Source: Trichoplax sp. H2 (taxonomy: Eukaryota > Placozoa > Uniplacotomia > Trichoplacea). Taken from it: DNA of 64,000 nt. This document shows positions 51,178 through 64,000 of the stretch, piece after piece. Every line of letters starts with the position of its first letter. Position 1 is the stretch's first letter. The translations under genes and the position numbers were made by a program. Location of the stretch: positions 23,704 to 87,703 of the forward strand of contig NOWV01000254.1 in the NCBI GenBank assembly GCA_003344405.1, given 5' to 3'. The notes under the pieces were generated by a model. That model was not told the origin of the DNA, ran no database searches, and saw only the letters and a program-made list of their open reading frames with translations.

Positions 51178-54100
51178 GATTTTTCTGTAGTTTAGAAGAT
51201 ATCTTAATTTACATATATGACTCCATAATCTGATTACGATATATTTATCTATTTCGCGGTTATTGTTAGTATATTCATGGCAAAATATAGGAGAGAAAAA
51301 AGCAATAGCTGTACCTTTTAAACTATGATTACTATGCATGAAAGCAGAAAAATTTTTTGTTCTAACAAGAAACAGCAGTACATAATACATAATTATGCTA
51401 CGATAACCGACGATAGGATGTATTTAAAAAAAAATTTTGTTTATATTTATCGTATTATTATCTCAGCAATTGACATAAATTGAGTAAAATGCTTGCGAGC
51501 TAATAAATAGTATACTGTAGATAATTTCTTACTTGATTACGACATAATTGCATTCCAATAATATATAAATGATGATAGTAATCGCTTGGCTTTAATGATC
51601 CAGATAAAGCTCAGAAGTGCAATTTGGCTCTTATAACATAACTCAATGCCTATTGTCTTATTATTTTTCTCCACATAGGCTCAATATAGCAAGCAAACTA
51701 TCGATCTGTAGAAATGATGTACGTATAATATCTATCATAAGGTTACCTTAACGATATATCGATAAAGTGAATTATGGTGAAGCACCATTTTGTATTAGTA
51801 AATGATGTATTACCAACTGTTAATTCGATAATTATAATTAATGTTTGGGTTTAATGACGTGATTATCTGTTAATACGATTTTTATTAATAATCCGTAGAA
51901 CGAAGACTGAAATTAATGCACTGGACAGTGAAATATTATTAAAGACTAGATAAATAGTCAAGACTTTATGGAAAGGATATTAACAAGATTACCCTGTCTG
52001 TATTTCTCGTAAAGGCAGAAAATAGCTATTAATTATTCAATGTACTATAGAGTGGATGAATAAAGTTTACTGTATTTCATGTTAAAACTATATCGAATTT
52101 TAACAAATTTGATTATACAAATATCTATGACTCATTCTTCTTTTTATCGCAGTTAATCGATATTAAACTGATTATTTACTAAGAGCAAGTATATCTAATT
52201 TCAAAGGTATCAAATTGCACTACTGTAAGACAATTACGATAGTAGAATAGTAAATCGTAATTTGGTTGGTATAAGAAAATTTTCAATTTCTATAATGGCT
52301 TCAGTTCACGATGAGTTAGATATTGATATTCTCATTTCAATTAGCGTGTGTTAATTTAAGCCTTCTTAACTACTTAATCTGCTAAGCTTGGAGTATTTTT
52401 TAGTGTTGAACAATGTTAGTTTAGCTAAATTTAAAATATGAATTAAATTTTAATAGCCTATGTGAAAGAAAAGGTAAAGAAAGACACTTATCACTTAAGC
52501 TGGATATATATGAGTAAACCTATTATTTTTGCTCTTAAAAATATTCAATCTAATGCATCTGAATGCTGAGATATAATCCTTCCTACTTGGCCTTACGTAT
52601 TTGCTTTCACCGAAAGGTTGCTATTATGGAGCTATTATAAAAATTGTGTAGTTTAATGGCTAATTTTTGAATTACTATGTGTGTAACTACGTGTATTTAA
52701 TATTTACCAATTAATCATCATATGCAATCGTCTTCAACTTTATTAGCGCTATTGATAACATGCGGATATTATTATTATTCGTACCTATAGATACGCTATT
52801 GATCATGACTGTAAACGTTCTTGCTTATTTACTGTAACTGTGTGCTCTTGGGATTAAATTTCCCAAATTAGATTGTGTAATATCTCTTTTGTCCAGATTT
52901 TCAGTTAAAATTCTCTTACTTTATCAAGCTGTTTAGCCGAATAGTGTTTCATCTACAGTATCGTGATTTTATTGCTAAATTTCTAGAATTAAGACCGCTA
53001 TTGGATAATTATATTCCGGTCTTCAGACTTATGTAATGGTGAATAAAAATTATACTGTATCTGAGAATCTATCTATTGTAATAGTAATGTCATGTCTATT
53101 CATTGATCATGATTGCCTTATAGTGGTGTACTAATTGTAAGTTTGGACGTTAGCTTAAACGAATAATTCGTGTACCTTTCCTTACAATATTCTTGTACAC
53201 AAACTGTAAAAATTAGTCACGTAACCATATTTGACATAGATTCACATATGTGAAATATGAATTTGTAAAGGGATTAGATCTATAATATCCATTAGATAGT
53301 ACTGTATACAGTATGTGCAATAACTATGGTGATTTGTACTGTAGGTGTGATTCTGATAATGTAATGCTAGGTAATCCCCTATATTGATGCTGCATTGTAA
53401 ACGTGTGTATAGTTTTATGAGCAATAATTTCTGCTCGTACATATGTCTATACAGGTAAATATCGTAGATTAAAACTTGAAAAATAAAACAATTTTAGCTT
53501 ATGAGCTTAGAGTTAGATACAGTATCTGAAAAAACACTGAAATATGATAAGTCGCAAAATCGATATTTGTTTGCATGTCTATTCAATACAAGTGCGTTTT
53601 AAGCTCATTATGAATTTTGTTTTGATAAAATTGATCATCTGGACCTAAGGCTTTGCAAAAATTATAATCTTACAAAATTAATATGAGTGGATGCCAATTA
53701 GTAAAATCTTTACGACGGACATGAAGTGAGAAAGTATGTTATTGTGTAAGTATAACTAGTTGCTTATGTATAGGTTACGGCCAATATCCGAAGTTTAAGA
53801 GATTATAGCTAGTATGTGTCGCTAATGATGCTAAACTAACTTTGATGCAGAGATAAAAGTGAACTAGTAACGTGCAAAACTAATTTTTATTAAAAAATCG
53901 CCAGCATTCGTTAACATTGCTACGGTACCTAATGCATTTTAAGTTGCTAAGAAAGCAGTTTATATTACTTTCTTTATGACACCAGTAATAATAGCACCTG
54001 ATTATTTTTGAACTCCCATGCGGATTATTAATGTATACTTAGTGAATAATATGTTAAATCTTTACAATAGATAGATACCACACCCTAATCAAGTTATTGA

Positions 54101-57100
54101 CGTAAATATAACGATAGATATGCCTATCTGCTGTGGTAATCTTAAAAGTTACCGTAATTATTAGCAAATCTATATATATCTTCACTCCAACTACAGTAAT
54201 TCGCATTCCATGGCGAATCATAACTAATTATCTACAATTCAATAGTTAACACTATTGCATGATTACGTAAAAGGAAATATACTATTTAAAATATAATCAA
54301 TGGTATAGCAATGTAATGTACAAAATACGAAATTTGTGAGATTCTTAAGTAGGTTTAATCGAGAGAAAGACCATAATACCTAAGTTAGATTGGAGACCAG
54401 ATTTCATTTATTTATGATTCTGTAATTATTGCTTGAAGCTATATCATTATCGTCTTTAAAGCATACTAATATTAAAAAGGGATTTTAGATATACGCGTAT
54501 TTTAAATCATGGTACAGTATAAAAGTAATTGATGTGTCATTTGTCTAAATTGATAGGTAGTGCAAGTATTTTATGCCTAGGGCTAGGATTAAAAAGGCCT
54601 ATTCTCGCAATTAATGGTAGTATCAATCACTTATATAAATCTACTGCTCCACAAAATTATTATTTCATATCTTTAAAGGAGAATGTTAAAGTATCATTAA
54701 TTGAGATGCAAATAAAAATAGGTCAATTATTTGATCTAATTTCTGAAGCTTTGCAATTGATGTTGGACCATGCTATTAATTATCAGTTCTATCTGACATA
54801 CAATTACAAGTCCATAAATTAGGTCTTGATCAGTGATATTATTGAAGTAAAATTGTAATTATGAACGAAGATTTCGGCGTTGTATTGTTGCTTTCAAAAG
54901 CTATATTGTATTGCGATCCGGTACTTGGATAATAATTTCCTATCTCTTGTCATGATTATATTAATTCGTGAATTATGCTTAGACATGAATGTTATAATGT
55001 ACTATGATAGAGTAATCATTTTAGTATCTTAATCAGTTCCACTCTTGATTTTTGAATCATCTCATACATATGCTTTGGCGGGCGCGGCACCATATGTTAA
55101 TTGCGATAAATGGAATATGCTGCAGCGGTGACGGACTCCACGGAAGTAGTGAACAGTGTATTTTAGGAACTATCATCACTATCCAAAATATAGGGTACAT
55201 TCAAGAATCTAATGCCACCGTCCCGTTACTTGATCCAAGATCGTTGATCTAGATAGCTACAAATAAATATTATTTTCTACTGATAAGGCTGTAATTATCG
55301 TAATAATGATTTCTTTTCATTATTTCTCTTAGATAATAACGGGCGAGGTTGGGGTAATTATCGACGCTCATACCGTAATAGATAAACTATAGACTATTTT
55401 TTTTAATGTTTTTGGAAATTATGATCATTAATAACAAGATTACATCAAATATGCAAGATCAATTGGAGATCAGGTTGAAATATCTAATAAGATATAAATT
55501 TGACATAGAAGCGAGGGTACTGTATCAAAATTACAGATACTCCTATATTTTAACCAATGGATAGATACGTTACAGAGCAAGATAATTATGTAACTAAGAT
55601 TCTTGGAGTTCTATCGTATAGACTATAATTTAATTATAGAATAATAATTGTTCCATAATTTAAAAGGTTGCGGTCTATTTGCTTTTCGTAACAGGGCTTT
55701 AATTAGAAATTATTTTTGATTCTACGCAAAGTTGTCTGTTTGCGGCATATTTACTCCTATTTATTATTATTCATTGGTTGTTTAATAGAGCACAAAGTCT
55801 CAGCTGGATATTTCCTAGATTGAGCTGCCTTCTCAGCCAATTGATAGTCTCGACAAGATTTTTCACGTGATGGTACACGCAGATCTCCACTGTTCTGAGA
55901 ATCAATCGGGAGAGGCAGGAAAAACTGAGTTATACTTATACGTATGCTCGTTTGGCATGCATATCCATTTAAGTAGCTTAAAATTTCTTGCTAATAACCC
56001 TTGTAGTTGTTGAACGTGTTATATTGAAACTATTGATAAAGGGAACGATAATTTATTTCTTAATAAAATTAAACAATAAATTATCAAATGATGGTAAGTA
56101 CTTACTTTACCAAAGCATATATTATAGGAACTTTTAAGTTGATGTATAGCTCGCGATCCCAGAGTAAAAGTTGTATCTAGTTATTTTAGTATTCCTACGT
56201 CAAAAATATAGATAAAGGAAATGATAATTTACTACTAACTAAAATTGGCACAATAAATTTTGCTATCAATGATTGTAGACCCGTACTTTACCGGAATATA
56301 CACTTTAATAATTACTAGTATCGATTGCTGATGTTACTAGTATAAGCACATACATTGAAGTTGAATGATCCAATATTTAGATCTAGTTTTATTTCATGGC
56401 TATGATAGTCATAAACATTTGATATTTTAGTTCTAGGTTGTCAATATACTTTAGTCTTACCGTGCTAACAATTTCTTTACAATAAAGTTTTAGGAGCCAC
56501 GACAGTTCAACGTTGGCACTGTCATGTTATTGCAGATTATATCCTGCTATGAGCAGCATCGTATCCCGTCAGGAAAACATTTCCGTGTTTATCACGATTT
56601 AAAACAGGCATTGCCCTGACGCTGCCAAATAAATGAGAACAAAAATCACTTCATAAAATAAAATATATCAAGATGATAAACAATAAGGAGGATTATAAAA
56701 CTAGAAGCGTAAATTAGTCGGCTAATAAAGGCTGTTTGAAATCCTTTACTCTAAGTTGCTTGTAGTAGAAAATTTTTTTATCATGTTTAAATCTTGATTG
56801 AAGTAATAATGTAATAAAAATATTTTAAGCTATATTTTATTATCTGCTAATTGCAAGATGGCTTTATAGATTAAACTATTTAAGGATAGGAACATAGTTA
56901 CGATATTTCCTTATAGAATTAAATGATCGCGATATCATAATGTATGAGGAAGGAAATACAATAAAATTTTACTTTCTTATGATTAGGCATTGTCATATTG
57001 ACGGAAAGTCAAATGAGAAACAATGATTGATGATACTACTACCATATGGCTTAAAAGGCAGTTTATCGTTATTAAAGAAATTCGATATTAATATCCAATA

Positions 57101-58564
57101 ATTAGCTGCAGATATGATAACAAACAGAGATCGCCATGTTGCTATCAAGTTTTCTGACAGTTTCAGAAAGTATTCATCGCTGATTTAAAGAAAAACCGTA
57201 CTACTATACTTTTGTCCGAGTAAGATATCCCAATCACAATTATTAATCATCACTTTGATAACAATAAGAATCGTCTGTAACTGTATTATAATTACTTAAT
57301 TATATATAGTTATTGATTTACGTCATAGATAACAATCAATTGCTGAGACTCTAGCAAGTTCTCTGCTGTAATTCATGTTTTTAACAGGTGGTGATGTAGC
57401 ATGTAGTAAGTGAATTAATGGAAAGGTTGATTTTAAAATGAGCCGGGTTCAGCGTGGAAGAAATTCTACTGATCTAACTTTATATAAATTTTCGAAAGCT
57501 CTGTTATATATATAAGTTCACAAAAATTATCTATGTGTAGTACTACTGGTGAGAGATACATGAACAGTGATGCCATTGATGTACAATTATTCAATGGGCG
57601 CGTATACATGATTTATTGCGCTTTAAATAAGCATAATAATAATAGATCAAAGGAATACACGGTAGACTTATGTCGTGTATCCGCTGCGCCATTGTATCCA
57701 TTATTTGCATTATAATAACTAATATAACCTACTGCTGTTATATTATCAAAATTTTACTAGAAAACAACAATCCCATCTCATATACAGTTTCATAAGTCAT
57801 AACGAATTAGATACTATTTTTCCTATGTTGTCGAACTTTATTTTAAGCGTTAAATAAATATACTTCTGTATGTCCATGCATTGTTATAGAAATTCTTGTA
57901 ATGTGCCAAGTTATATCGTTGTCGTTGACAATGCTTTATGATCATTGATATCAAGGGCACTAAATTTGATAATTTAACCTATGCTTAATCTGTTTAATTT
58001 TACTGATAGGAAAGTTTAATTGAGCGCTAGATCAGCAGACGAAATTATTTTTCTTTTTAGAATGACGCAGATCGATAGCGATTTTCATAGCATGCCATTG
58101 TGATTACTCACCACTAATATCAAGCTAACAGGTTGTAGGGATGTTTGAGTTCAGCATGGGGCCTACAGAGGAGGAATGATGAGCCTAAATACATATAAAG
58201 CACAAAAGTTAGATTTGGTTCTAGACAATAAGGCACGACGACGTCTGAACCTATCATTAAAACATGAAAAATAGAATGCAGTTAGGAGTAGTTAAGCCAC
58301 TAACATACTCATACAGTACATAGAGTTAAACTGATGAAACTACACGATTAATGAATGATAATTGTGGTATTAAATGACAATAGTTGAAGCTATTAACAAT
58401 GATGTGAAGGGAAATCACTTAGACTCTATTTGTCGCATCATAAAGTATAATTTACGAGTGAATTATACTGACGTTGGTTACCAAGTTTAGTCATTTATGA
58501 TGGGCAGGCAAGAATTGAAATCTTGTCTAGTTAACAGGTAGAATTTATCTAAAATTGAGAAAAA
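51178..58564. other. Intergenic between the two secretory genes
   Basis: 3' UTR of the transmembrane mucin and upstream region of the next gene. No exon chain supported; frames at 54529-54822, 55052-55252 and 57533-57715 have no recognisable motif. The stretch 55075-55250 is GC-richer than its surroundings, for no reason I can give. One candidate structured RNA is listed separately. Confidence 0.45.
56495..56630. ncRNA. Candidate structured RNA, type unknown
   Basis: GC-richer patch with several perfect stems in 130 bp: GACAGT (56501-56506) with ACTGTC (56518-56523); CTGCT-ATG-AGCAG (56544-56556); CGTCAGG (56567-56573) with CCTGACG (56615-56621), the latter enclosing CGTG-TTTAT-CACG (56584-56596). 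Strand is undetermined. It does not match a tRNA, and I see no clear snoRNA boxes. It may be chance. Confidence 0.3.
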
Positions 58565-61500
58565 ATGAAGAAAAATTCTGTGTCCATCTTCCAATCGCCA
58601 TTATTAAAGCTCTTTCTGCACATAATTTTGATATCGCTATGCCTACCTAGCCCAACTTTAGGTAAGTTTGAAACAATTTCATTTTATGAGTGCATTCTCA
58701 TTTTATGAGTACATTCAAAAATGCCGATCATTGAAAAACGTGAATCCGTGGTTGGGCGTATATTAGTTATCATCCTCATCATTTATATCTGAAATATTAT
58801 TACCCACAACTGAGTTAAACCGATGTCGTTTATGACTCTCCTAGCATGAATATATGTATTCATTATTAGTTTTGAATAGTTGTTGTACTCTTAAACTTCT
58901 TGTATGTGCTTACTTCAAGATTACTCTTGATTAAGATAATCTGGGATTTATTTTATAAAAATATTATCAATCTAATTATGGTATATTAACTTATGTAGTA
59001 CTCAAAGATAGATCATGCTTATAGGATCGATCGTGAGATTACAGAATTAATTTATATCACAAAATAGAGTTAAGCAAGAAAAAGGAATTTTCGGCATTTT
59101 ATTTTTGAGGCGTTTTATTAGTGCTTAAAAGTAGAAATATAGCTGATGAATAGAAAATAAAATTATTTCGGTACTCAACAGATTTTTTCGTCATAATGAA
59201 TAACATGATTCATCTAAATCTATTTTGAAAGAGAAGATTTAGGTTCAAACTAATATTTTGTATCCATTAATGTAAAAAATATCTTTCCATCATGAAATGG
59301 AAGGTCTTAAGTGCACGCACATGATTGAATTTTATGTGTAAAGAGAAAAGATATACTTTTAGCTTACCTATAAAGTTACAGATCTTAGAGTTGTTCACTA
59401 CAGTAATCCATTACCATTCTATAACCAAGATATCCATTCTTGACAGTTTATTAAGAAAGTATTTCAGGCTAGCATTGGAATCTTACGGCGTAAATTAAGT
59501 TACAATGAAGTCACAGATCCTAGAGTCGTTTCATTACAGTAATTGCACTACCGTTTTCTAGCTAGCATATCCATTCATTACAGTAGGTTATCAAGAAATT
59601 ATCCCAGGCTAACATAATTTTCTATCTTCTAGTATCAATTAGATTACCTCTAATGTCATAGATCCTCGAGTTGTTTCACTACAGTAATCGTATTTCCGGG
59701 ATATTTACAGCATTTAATCAACAAATCATCCCTCGCTAATAATACTTTCGATCTTATATAGTATCAATTAAATTACTTCTTAAGTTACAGATCCTAGAAT
59801 CGTTTCACTACAGTAATCGCATTACCATTCTTGACGGTAGTTTATCAAGAAAGCATCGTGTGCTAACACTGTTTTTAATCTTATATTGTGAGGTAATTTT
59901 CTACGCTGTGATTTCTAATCAATTTTATACTTTTTACTGTATGATTAGGTGATATTCAAAATTCTAACGTGCTAGTCAGTGATTTCAGTTTCCGATCGAG
60001 CCAACTTGCTGATGGTAAGTATGAACTCTAGATTTACCTCATCTATCTTGTTAAATAATCATAATTCTCTGGAGACAATAACTATCTACGAATATATAAA
60101 GCGAACTCATAGCACGCCTGTACTGCCAACGAAAGCAAGTCAAGAGGAAATCTTTATTACTATTTGCATTATGATGTTGAGCCTTGAGTGAGATTATCGG
60201 CTATATTAATGTATAATCATTTATTTGAAAACGCTAAGGCTGAAATTATTTTCCTTGTAGTATTAATTTGCGCAAATAGCGATTTTACGGGTGCTGACTG
60301 TATAAATCTTATGACGCTTTTTTTTTGTTGGTAGTGCCATACAAGTTACCGTAAATTAAATTAAATTAATCCGTAAAAGATATAATTTAATAATCCGATT
60401 AATTCCATTCAACTACTGTGATGGATAAGTGTCTAACTTGACGATGATAATTGGGTTTTTAGCTTAAAATTTTTGTTACGTGGCTACCGCTGTCGACGTC
60501 CAGGAGTTGTAAATGTTAAAGCCTTATGCTCGCTTTATTACCCAACTATCGATATCATTTTATTGCAAGCGAAATAGTCAACATAGCATTGATATTATTA
60601 TGATATCGGTATCGATGATTGAAATGAATCGAAAGAATGATACTTCCATACTATGACTACGAATGGCTACTGTACTTAAAATGCAATTCTGAATTAATTA
60701 CCTTCAGCAGGCGAAGGATTGAAATAAGGTCACATAGTAGGGTACTATAGCATGTAGTACTCTATCGTTTATACACTAGAGTATTATGGCCGCCCGTAGA
60801 AAAACGTGGCTGGGGATTTCTTTCTTTCTTCTTATACTGAGATCTAACTTACTCAGTATTCTATCGTGTATTGTATGAGCTGTAGACTATTGTATGCTAC
60901 AGTGATTGTAGGGTATAATTTCACTACCGCTGCTAAGATCGTCGGTATTCGCCATTTTGCGCAGCCATTTGTAAGCGGCGCCAACTAGGCACTTCCAATT
61001 TAGTAATGGAACTGAAAATGGAATCTTTTTATCTCCGAATTTATCCTATTGATTATCGAGAGGTTGTTTGATTGAGATTTTACCGTTAATAAAGAATACT
61101 TGTAAAATAAACTGATAGGATAGATCAAAAGGCAAGGTAAGGTTGTTGGATTTACCTTGGAAAAATTTCACTACGTTCTCGAACATGTTTTACTTAGCCA
61201 ATGATTTCAAGTGTTTCATATTCTAAAATGACAAGCTCGTATCATATATGATGAAGAATACAATGTTAACTGACATTAAACTACTTATTTTTCAATATAA
61301 TTTTATTAATCAATTGCATTAGAATGGATGTTCAATGTGGTCAAGCGTCCTTTCTTTGACTTTATTATATATGATCGCAAAATAAACTTTTTTATTTCCC
61401 TTTCAGACCTTGTTACTTCAAATGCTCGAGATGAAGATACGCAATCGATCCTTTCCTACCTGACTAGTACACAATTAGGTATGAAAGTATAGTATGGCAA

Positions 61501-64000
61501 TATCGATAATACTTTGGGCTATTTTACCTACAGCATAGTAATTATAAAATGGACATCAATAGGAAAGTATAGTGTGTAATAAATCACTGAATAACATACT
61601 AGAGATACCAGTATTAACCTCCATTTTCTTGCTAGCAGCACAAACACAGAGCGATTATACTTCAACGTCTGGCGTGATATCGAGAAGCCAAGTGGATAGT
61701 ATTAGCACGCCGATCAGCTTTCAATCGCAATCTATTGCCAATAGTTTGGATGGCCTGGCATCGAATCCACCAGAATCGACTATAGCGGAAGATATTATTT
61801 CTACTGCGGTCTCAGATCTATTACAAACCTCCGTACAAGCTATCGTAACTAGTCTAGTTAACCAAGAATCTTCATCTCAACTTGATGTTACCGCGATATC
61901 CTTCCAGACACTTTCAGAGATAGAGAGTAACACTCCTTCTGATGCTGTCACGACTGCATTCACAACTTTAACCAATCAATCGGAATCGACTGCAATAGAT
62001 GGTATTGCCTCTACTGTCATTTCAGAAGATCTGCAGATTTTATCACTAGCCGCCACCACCGGACCTATTGACCAAGTGCCTTCATCTCAGCTTGATCAAA
62101 CCATTACATCATTTCAACTAATTTCACTGCTAGACAGTGAGACTGCTTCTGATAGTAATATCCCGGCTACATCAACAGGTTATAGTTCTATTTTTATGAA
62201 CAAAATATCATACTACTATACATGTGCGGCATATCCAGTACTATAGGCGTACTTAAAGGATTGTAAAAGTCCATACTTGTATCGAAATGATGTACCTATT
62301 ATGTATATGGATACAAATATATCGGGATTAATTAAAGTTATAAAATATGAAAAGATTATTTCTACCATTACATACTTTTGGAATTTACATTCCTACTGTT
62401 AGGATGCTAAATTTCCATTATACGCGGTCAATATCTTAATTTAAATATTTCATGTTGGTCTTACGTATATTTGTAATGACACTTTCTCCTTTCTTTATTT
62501 CAGTCGAATTATCTCAGCAGAGTTCATTTATTTCTGCAGCGGATACAACTATATCAATACTTGCAAGCATCTTTGATTCTTCGATAGGTAATGCTTTATA
62601 GTTTGATATACTTAAATTTTAACTTAACTCTTTCAATACAATAGATCATTAAAATTTTTAATTTTCTAATCAATTGTGTATTCAATAGGTGCTAGTCAAG
62701 GAAGCACCATATCTAACGTACCGAGTATTTTAGTGTCGTCTGTGGATGAAGATGAACTAATTTCTACGGTGGTATCGCTGGAGGCACAAAGCCAGAGTGA
62801 TGTCGACGTCACTACAAATTTGCAACAAAGTTCTTCAGCAATATTGCAAGACTTGTCATCACAATTATCCATAGTTCCGCCAATATCTAGCGAGATTATA
62901 TCCATAGCAGGTTAAAATAGACTCGTAATAGTTATAATAGGATTAGAAATATTACAGAAATTTGCGTGTTTATTTTAAAAAATTGATGTCTTCATTCATG
63001 GGCAATTATGTAAAGTAGGCTGCTTTAACCATATGCGGTACATATAATTGCTAAAATAATTTATGACACTTTATCATTTGCACTTTGTTATTAAAGATGT
63101 AACTAGCCAAGAATCAAGCCAATCAACATTAATTGAGTCACCAATGATATCAGAATCAATAATTGCTACACCATCGTTATTAGATGATTTACTAACATCG
63201 ACAGCATTACCAACGGAAATAGAAAGTCAAAGCGAGATGGAAACAAGTACTACAGATGAGCGTAGTACACGTATAACATCAGAAGATATACCGGCATCAT
63301 CTTTGGACGATAGAGAAATAACAACGAGTGTTATAAAATCGACAGGTTAGAACAGATTTTATATATAACATATAATAGAAGTAAAAATCCGAATATCTTC
63401 ATATAATAAGAATTACATATAATAAAAATCTTTTAACGTTTTATTTTATGTAGACGATATTAGTAGTATAGCGACATCGATAGAGAGAATATCGATTATA
63501 CCATCATCTATCGATATTATTGATAGCTCTATCGCTTTCGATAGCAGTATACAATCACAAGCTATTAGCACAATAATATCAGAATCGATACTTGCAACGC
63601 CATCGTCGTTAGAAGACATACTAACATCGACAGTACTACCAAGAGAAATAGAAAGTCAAAGCGAGATAGAAACAAGTACTACAGATGAGCGTAGTACACG
63701 TATAACATCAGACGATATACCGGTATCATCTTTAGACGATAGAGAAATAACAGCGAGCGTTATAGCATCGTCAGGTTAGAATATGTTGTGGATATATAGA
63801 TATAGAAGTAAATATTCGACTGTAATAAATTTCCTAAATCTTTTATTTTATATAGACGATATTAGCAGTATAGCGACATCGATAGAGAGAATATCGATTA
63901 TACCATCATCTATCGATATTATTGATAGCTCTATCGCTTTCGATAGCAGTATACAATCACAAGCTATTAGCACAATAATATCAGAATCGATACTTGCAAC
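58565..64000 (+). CDS. Ser/Thr-rich secreted or mucin-like protein, 5' part
   Basis: Exons: 58565-58661, 59949-60014, 61407-61478, 61639-62178 (or from 61636), 62504-62587, 62689-62910, 63097-63345, 63454-63774, 63856 to the right edge; at least 598 residues. The first exon is a clear signal peptide (LLKLFLHIILISLCLPSP). All inner exons are phase 1 at both ends. The chain after the signal is rich in Ser, Thr, Ile, Gln, Asp and Glu. It is poor in aromatic residues and has no Cys, as expected of an extended, O-glycosylated stalk. Recurring phrases are ESQSE, TSTTDERSTRITS, SSLDDREIT and SSQLD. The last exons are near-copies of each other. The 3' end, and any EGF/SEA or membrane segment, lie beyond the window. 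The neighbour at 43155 suggests a membrane mucin, but that is inference. Confidence 0.8.
59375..59895. repeat. About 136-bp tandem array in intron 1 of the mucin-like gene
   Basis: Four copies of acagatcctagagtcgtttc, then actacagtaatcgcattacc, ttcttgacagtttatcaaga and aggctaac, with anchors near 59375, 59511, 59656 and 59784. Confidence 0.85.
60015..61406 (+). other. Long intron 2 of the mucin-like gene
   Basis: Donor GTAAGT at 60015, acceptor CCCTTTCAG ending at 61406. A GC-richer patch lies at about 60780-60990, with words like agtactctatcg repeated. No extra phase 1-1 exon could be identified; small ones could be missed. Confidence 0.5.
63097..64000 (+). repeat. Tandemly duplicated coding exons, 402-bp spacing
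   Basis: The exon at 63454-63774 and the one starting at 63856 differ at a single synonymous base over the 145 bp available. The second half of the exon at 63097-63345 matches the second half of 63454-63774 with roughly nine differences in 130 bp, while its first half is much more diverged. Introns between them (108 bp and 81 bp) are clearly different in length and sequence. Confidence 0.9.

Noticed and set aside
54529-54822. 97-codon frame at 54529
   Set aside because: No flanking exons with closing phase, no recognisable motif, and composition like random AT-rich sequence.
1-64000. tRNA or rRNA genes
   Set aside because: I looked for GGTTCGANTCC-type B boxes and matching A boxes on both strands and found none with a plausible cloverleaf. 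A tRNAscan-SE run would settle it.

Overview
The window is AT-rich animal nuclear DNA with many short GT-AG introns (mostly 80-350 bp), standard codon use and compact genes. Every long coding call below had to be assembled from short exons, and the reading frame closes exactly across every intron. The gene set includes a class I myosin with 29-residue IQ cassettes, a cysteine-rich EGF/SEA transmembrane mucin and a Ser/Thr-rich secreted protein, so the source is metazoan. Compact introns, low GC and few mobile elements fit an early-branching animal, most simply a placozoan such as Trichoplax or Hoilungia. That assignment is an inference and is not proven by the sequence.

Layout, left to right: (1) 39-626, minus strand, the 5' end of a xylulokinase gene (XYLB-like) running off the left edge. 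(2) 627-8226, non-coding, with several families of degenerate tandem repeats. (3) 8227-18223, plus strand, a complete 38-exon class I myosin (MYO1A/B type, 1193 codons) with motor, up to eight IQ units and a TH1 tail. (4) 19856-20250, minus strand, a complete three-exon SEM1/DSS1 gene (72 codons) that no long-ORF scan would show. (5) 20251-21685, a shared upstream region packed with ACAGTACTGT-type palindromes, a 187-bp direct repeat and a long inverted repeat. (6) 21686-25780, plus strand, a complete 10-exon lysosomal beta-mannosidase (896 codons). (7) 26931-30734, plus strand, a complete 13-exon alanyl-tRNA editing protein (AARSD1-like, 434 codons). (8) 30971-31215, a tentative two-exon small ORF. 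(9) About 12 kb with no recognisable gene. (10) 43155-51177, plus strand, a 14-exon transmembrane protein: signal peptide, short Thr/Ser stretch, EGF-EGF-SEA-EGF-EGF, transmembrane helix, tail. This is the layout of a small MUC13-like membrane mucin. (11) 51178-58564, non-coding, with one candidate structured RNA. (12) 58565 to the right edge, plus strand, a second signal-peptide gene built of phase 1-1 Ser/Thr-rich exons, some nearly identical tandem copies; its 3' end is outside the window.

The first five recognised genes are housekeeping functions with no shared pathway (pentose metabolism, membrane motor, proteasome/BRCA2 cofactor, lysosomal glycan breakdown, tRNA proofreading). The two right-hand genes are probably related in function: both are secretory, lie head to tail, and are made of phase-1 symmetric exons suited to exon shuffling. 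I found no convincing tRNA, rRNA, intact transposon, retroelement or viral gene. The most distinctive signals are the five consecutive 87-nt IQ exons, the exon-limited sequence homogeneity in the right-edge mucin-like gene, the palindrome/inverted-repeat block between SEM1 and beta-mannosidase, and a dead duplicate of a beta-mannosidase exon.
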